Positions 60,613-64,000 of a stretch of 64,000 bases of DNA are shown here, one piece after another (within the stretch, counting starts at the first letter, position 1; the number at the start of each line of letters is the position of its first letter). Source of the DNA: Pseudomonas sp. RIT409 (GTDB lineage: Bacteria; Pseudomonadota; Gammaproteobacteria; Pseudomonadales; Pseudomonadaceae); contig NZ_QARE02000021.1 in NCBI RefSeq assembly GCF_003052515.2, positions 1 to 64,000 of the forward strand. Direction: 5' to 3'. The position numbers were made by a program, and so were the translations under genes. The notes below the pieces were generated by a model. It was given only the letters and a program-made list of their open reading frames with translations, searched no databases and was not told where the DNA came from.

Positions 60613-63420
60613 ATGTCCTTTTCAACGGGGTCAGTCCGACAAAGCGCGGCATCGCGCTTTCCGAAGGATGTAAGTGGGCGGCAGGCATCGCCGCCCTGGC
60701 CTTCGCTGGATGTCGAGCAAGTTGCCGAGTCTTTGAAAACCGACCAGCTCAAGGGATTGAGCGCGGAAGAGGCCGGACGGCGACTGAGCACCATAGGATT
60801 CAATAGTCTGCCGGTCGCGCGCGGGCGTTCGATCCTGCTGACGCTGCTTGACCAGTTCAAAAGTGTCATCGTCCTGCTGCTATCCGTCGCCGCAGGTTTG
60901 GCCTACGGGATGGGGGAAGGCGCCGAGGCCGTTATGATCATGGCAGTCGTCGCTCTGAATGCAGCGATCGGTTTTTTTACCGAATGGAAAGCCGAGCAGA
61001 GTGTGATCAGTCTCCAGTCTCAGGAACCCGCCGTTTGTGACGTGATTCGCGATGGCATCCAGCAAGGCATTTCTGCCCATCTGCTGGTGCCCGGCGACCT
61101 GCTTGTGTTGAGCGCGGGCAACAAGATCGCTGCTGACGGTCGGATAGTCCAATCTCGCGATCTGCAGGTCAACGAATCTGCGCTGACTGGCGAATCGGTA
61201 GCGGTCATGAAAACGGCCGAATCGATGCCTCAACCTTGTCCTCCGATGGCTGAGGCTCAGAATATGGCGTTCATGGGCACGGTCGTTGTCAGTGGGCGCG
61301 GCCTGATGCTCGCGACCTCGACGGGCAAGCGAAGCCGGATGGGCGACATCGGAACGATGGTCGCGCAGGTCCACAAACAGCCCAGCCCGATGACGAAAAA
61401 GCTCGAACAGTTGGGTAACGTGCTCACGGTGCTCGTTGTCGTGTTATGCGTGATCATGGTCATCGCGGGGTTATTCAAAGGCCTGCCGCTGATTGACATG
61501 CTTCAAGTGGCAATCTCGTTGGCGATCGCGGCCGTTCCGGAGGGCCTGCTTGCCGTCTCAACCATGACGCTGGCCTTGGGCATGCTGCGCATGGCGAGAA
61601 GCGGGGCGATCATACGCCACCTCAGTGCAGTGGAGACGTTAGGGTCGACGACGATCATATGCACCGACAAAACCGGAACGCTGACGCGAAACGAAATGAC
61701 AGTCGAGACTCTGATCGTCGGCGAGCGCTGCTGGAAAATTACCGGAGCTGGCTACGACAGTGAAGGCACATTTTACAGTGAGGGGGTTGTGCAAGACGTC
61801 CGCCGGGACTTGGCCGTCCTTGACTTGCTCCGTTCGGCTGCGTTGTGCAATGACGCCATGGTCGATCATCGCGATGGCCGGAATGTCATCCGTGGCGATC
61901 CCATGGAAGCGGCACTGCTGGTGCTGGCGGAAAAAGGCGGCTTCGAGGTGAAGGCCCTCCAGTCGGAGTACCCACGGTGGGCCGAGTCGCCGTTTTCCAC
62001 GGCCTCAAAATCCATGAAAACCGTGCACCGCTCCAACGACGGTCAGGTCCTCGAATGTGCCAAAGGCGCTCCGAGCGTGATGCTTGATCTGTGTGGGCTG
62101 GAATCAGGGCCGCAAGGACCACGCTCTCTCACGGCCGCGAGACGACAATGGTGGGCGCACGCCAACGAGACACTTGCCGAACAGGGGCTTCGGGTGCTAG
62201 CGGTCGCGCATCGGATAGCTTCTGGCGGGAAGCAGGCGAGCGCTGAAGCGGGAGCCGATTCCGACCAATGGGTGTTTCTGGGACTGGCCGGACTAGTCGA
62301 CCCATTACGGGATGAGGCCCGCCCGGCGATAGCCCGCTGCCGGGAAGCGGGTATCGAAGTGGTCATGATCACAGGAGATCAGGTCGTCACGGCTCAGGCG
62401 ATCGCTCAACAGGTTGGGCTTGGCGACGAGGAACAGTGCCGTGTTTGCCACAGTCGCAGTCTGGACGCCCCTGGTCGAGGGCTCATTGCAGATCAAGTCA
62501 GAGCGGTCCACGTCTTCGCTCGTGCCGAGCCCAGGCACAAACTGCAGATCGTCAAGGCTCTCCAGTCAGCAGGGCAGATCGTCGCCATGACCGGCGACGG
62601 GGTGAACGACGCGCCGGCGTTAAGACAGGCCGATATCGGCATTGCCATGGGCCTGTGTGGAACTGACGTCGCTCGACAAGCTGCGGACATGATTATCACC
62701 GACGATAACTTCGCGACGATCGTCCTGGCAGTCGAGCAGGGCAGGATGCTTTACGCCAATATCCTGCGGTTCGTCCACTATCTGCTCTCTTGCAATCTGG
62801 CCGAGCTGCTGACTGTGTTCATCGCGATCATGGCGGGCTGGCCATTGCCGTTGTTGCCGTTGCAAGTGCTGTGGCTAAACATCGTCACGGACGTCTTTCC
62901 AGCGCTCGCGCTCGCGCTGGAAACATCGGCCCCTGGTGTCATGAAGCGCAAGCCGATCGCTCCAGGTCGGGCCTTGATCAGCCGTCGCCTGATGCTGACG
63001 ATCGGTTGGCAGGGCGTGCTCTTGGCGGCATGCACGTTGGCAGCGTTTGCGTTTACGCTTTATGGCCTTCCAGGAACGGCGCACGACATTCCGCGGGCGG
63101 TGACGGTGGCTTTCATGACGCTTGGGCTGGTTCAGATTCTGCACGCCTTCAGTGCCCGATCGGTCCGGCGTCCTGTATTGACAGATCGGCTTTTCACAAA
63201 CGTCTGGTTATGGGCAGCAGTAGCGGGGTGCCTGTCGCTTCAGCTTATGGCGGTCTACGTACCGCTACTGGAAGCGGTGCTGGGGACAGTCTGTCTGGGT
63301 GTGGCAGATTGGTTGGTGATCTTGGGTTGCGCCTTCGTGCCAGCGGTGTTTATCGAATGCATGAAGTGGCTCGACAGAGATTGCCGAGGTATGGGTCTGG
63401 AGTCTCCCCCTTTGGACTGA
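60613..63420 (+). CDS. P2-type cation-transporting ATPase
   Basis: A 935-residue P2-type (SERCA/PMCA/Na,K-like) ATPase. An N-terminal cation-ATPase domain (LSAEEAGRRLSTIGFNSL) is followed by the membrane motif AAVPEGLLAVSTMTLALG, the phosphorylated Asp352 in CTDKTGTLTRNE, and the hinge MTGDGVNDAPAL. C-terminal membrane helices follow. The PEGL motif is that of Ca2+ or Na+/K+-type pumps. It starts 8 bp after the phosphoketolase stop, so ATP supply and ion pumping are encoded in one unit. Ion specificity is not certain. Confidence 0.92.
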   Translation: MSFSTGSVRQSAASRFPKDVSGRQASPPWPSLDVEQVAESLKTDQLKGLSAEEAGRRLSTIGFNSLPVARGRSILLTLLDQFKSVIVLLLSVAAGLAYGMGEGAEAVMIMAVVALNAAIGFFTEWKAEQSVISLQSQEPAVCDVIRDGIQQGISAHLLVPGDLLVLSAGNKIAADGRIVQSRDLQVNESALTGESVAVMKTAESMPQPCPPMAEAQNMAFMGTVVVSGRGLMLATSTGKRSRMGDIGTMVAQVHKQPSPMTKKLEQLGNVLTVLVVVLCVIMVIAGLFKGLPLIDMLQVAISLAIAAVPEGLLAVSTMTLALGMLRMARSGAIIRHLSAVETLGSTTIICTDKTGTLTRNEMTVETLIVGERCWKITGAGYDSEGTFYSEGVVQDVRRDLAVLDLLRSAALCNDAMVDHRDGRNVIRGDPMEAALLVLAEKGGFEVKALQSEYPRWAESPFSTASKSMKTVHRSNDGQVLECAKGAPSVMLDLCGLESGPQGPRSLTAARRQWWAHANETLAEQGLRVLAVAHRIASGGKQASAEAGADSDQWVFLGLAGLVDPLRDEARPAIARCREAGIEVVMITGDQVVTAQAIAQQVGLGDEEQCRVCHSRSLDAPGRGLIADQVRAVHVFARAEPRHKLQIVKALQSAGQIVAMTGDGVNDAPALRQADIGIAMGLCGTDVARQAADMIITDDNFATIVLAVEQGRMLYANILRFVHYLLSCNLAELLTVFIAIMAGWPLPLLPLQVLWLNIVTDVFPALALALETSAPGVMKRKPIAPGRALISRRLMLTIGWQGVLLAACTLAAFAFTLYGLPGTAHDIPRAVTVAFMTLGLVQILHAFSARSVRRPVLTDRLFTNVWLWAAVAGCLSLQLMAVYVPLLEAVLGTVCLGVADWLVILGCAFVPAVFIECMKWLDRDCRGMGLESPPLD

Positions 63421-63524
63421 TTGGCGTGGCGTACGATCAAGCCCGACTTTGCGGATACTCGGCTGTACTCCATGCCCTGCTTTCCACCGTAGTACCAACC
63501 CTCTCCCATGCCAATCAGCGCCGT

Positions 63525-64000
63525 CTAGATGGAGCGTTGGTTCACCCTGGCCGATAAAGCTTCCGCGCTTTCTTTCCGTTCAGAGTAGCGGTCGATCAGA
63601 TAGTCCTCTCGGCCACGAACCAGCAGCGTGAACTTGATCAGTTCTTCCATCACATCGACTACACGGTCGTAGTACGGCGAAGGCTTCATTCGGTCTGCCT
63701 CATCGAATTCCAGATACGCTTTGGGCACCGACGACTGGTTCGGGATGGTCAACATGCGCATCCACCGACCCAGAATACGCATCTGATTCACGGTGTTGAA
63801 GGACTGCGAGCCGCCGCACACCTGCATCACCGCGAGCGTTTTGCCTTGGGTAGGCCGCACGGCGCCCATGGTTAACGGAATCCAGTCGATCTGCGCTTTG
63901 AACACCGCGGACATCGCGCCGTGGCGCTCCGGGGAGCACCACACCTGACCCTCAGACCACAGCACCAGATCGCGCAGCTCCTTCACTTTAGGGTGATCGA
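63525..64000 (-). CDS. arsH: ArsH, NADPH-dependent flavin reductase (partial)
   Basis: The visible 158 residues of a protein that continues beyond the window end. LVLWSEGQVWCSPERHG and VFKAQIDWIPL are characteristic ArsH sequence, as is VMQVCGGSQSFNTVNQMR. ArsH proteins are FMN-binding and oxidise trivalent organoarsenicals. The start codon is outside the window (the frame is open to the last base). Typical length is about 230 residues, so roughly 70 are missing. It is convergent with the P2 ATPase gene and marks a separate arsenic locus. Confidence 0.93.
   Translation of the reverse strand, partial: DHPKVKELRDLVLWSEGQVWCSPERHGAMSAVFKAQIDWIPLTMGAVRPTQGKTLAVMQVCGGSQSFNTVNQMRILGRWMRMLTIPNQSSVPKAYLEFDEADRMKPSPYYDRVVDVMEELIKFTLLVRGREDYLIDRYSERKESAEALSARVNQRSI

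Noticed and set aside
1..64000. tRNA genes, rRNA genes, CRISPR arrays, integrase or complete insertion sequences
   Set aside because: None was seen by eye on either strand; mobility of the block therefore remains unsupported.

Overview
The window is a high-GC proteobacterial chromosome segment that I assign to Pseudomonas (fluorescens/putida type). Supporting signs are the katB-ankB pair, the overlapping pqiAABC operon, an OprI/Lpp-like alanine-zipper lipoprotein, tandem LysR regulators and Anr/FNR-type boxes of the form TTGAT-N4-ATCAA. The assignment rests on recalled family resemblance, not on a database search. No rRNA, tRNA, CRISPR array, integrase or intact insertion sequence was seen.

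Left part (1 to about 16.1 kb) looks like ordinary chromosome. It has a bd-type oxygen reductase operon (cydP-cydA-cydB-cydX-ybgE) behind a perfect FNR/Anr box and closed by a clear terminator. Then come two overlapping LysR genes, a Cro/CI-type regulator, the four-gene pqi operon (minus strand), a DAO-family FAD oxidoreductase, the periplasmic catalase katB with an ankyrin protein, a SPOR-like lipoprotein, a YqjD/ElaB-type protein and a small conserved protein. A frameshifted LysR remnant at 16.1-16.5 kb marks the border with the next region.

Right part (about 16.9 to 63.4 kb) is a dense accessory block for stress and low oxygen. It holds a YhiI-RbbA-ABC-2 exporter, six UspE-like tandem universal stress proteins, an alpha-glucan phosphorylase, three triple-BON proteins, Hsp20, two related GNAT acetyltransferases and a small lipoprotein. 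It also holds a HAD phosphatase fused to a P-loop ATPase, a diheme cytochrome c lipoprotein, a CHAD protein, a phosphoribosyltransferase, an erythromycin-esterase-like protein, PolX, two zinc alcohol dehydrogenases and a small K+-channel-like protein. Acetate kinase and phosphoketolase lie near its end. Three P-type ATPases are present: one P1B-5 type with a C-terminal hemerythrin domain, one Mg-type fused to a lysyl-PG-synthase-like membrane domain, and one P2 type. A GroEL paralogue is broken by frameshifts and an internal deletion. An Fnr paralogue with all four Fe-S cysteines sits between two of the stress-protein genes. The window ends inside arsH.

The unifying feature is regulatory. I find about 17 FNR/Anr-like sites (four perfect) in the promoters of this block and of cyd, usually about 60 or 80-105 bp before a start codon. 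Read together, the block looks like a dormancy and energy-survival programme for oxygen limitation: glucan phosphorolysis feeding a phosphoketolase/acetate-kinase route to ATP, alcohol dehydrogenases disposing of reductant, ion pumps and a channel, periplasmic and membrane maintenance, and a high-affinity oxidase. The role of the programme is inference; the gene identities and sites are read from the sequence.
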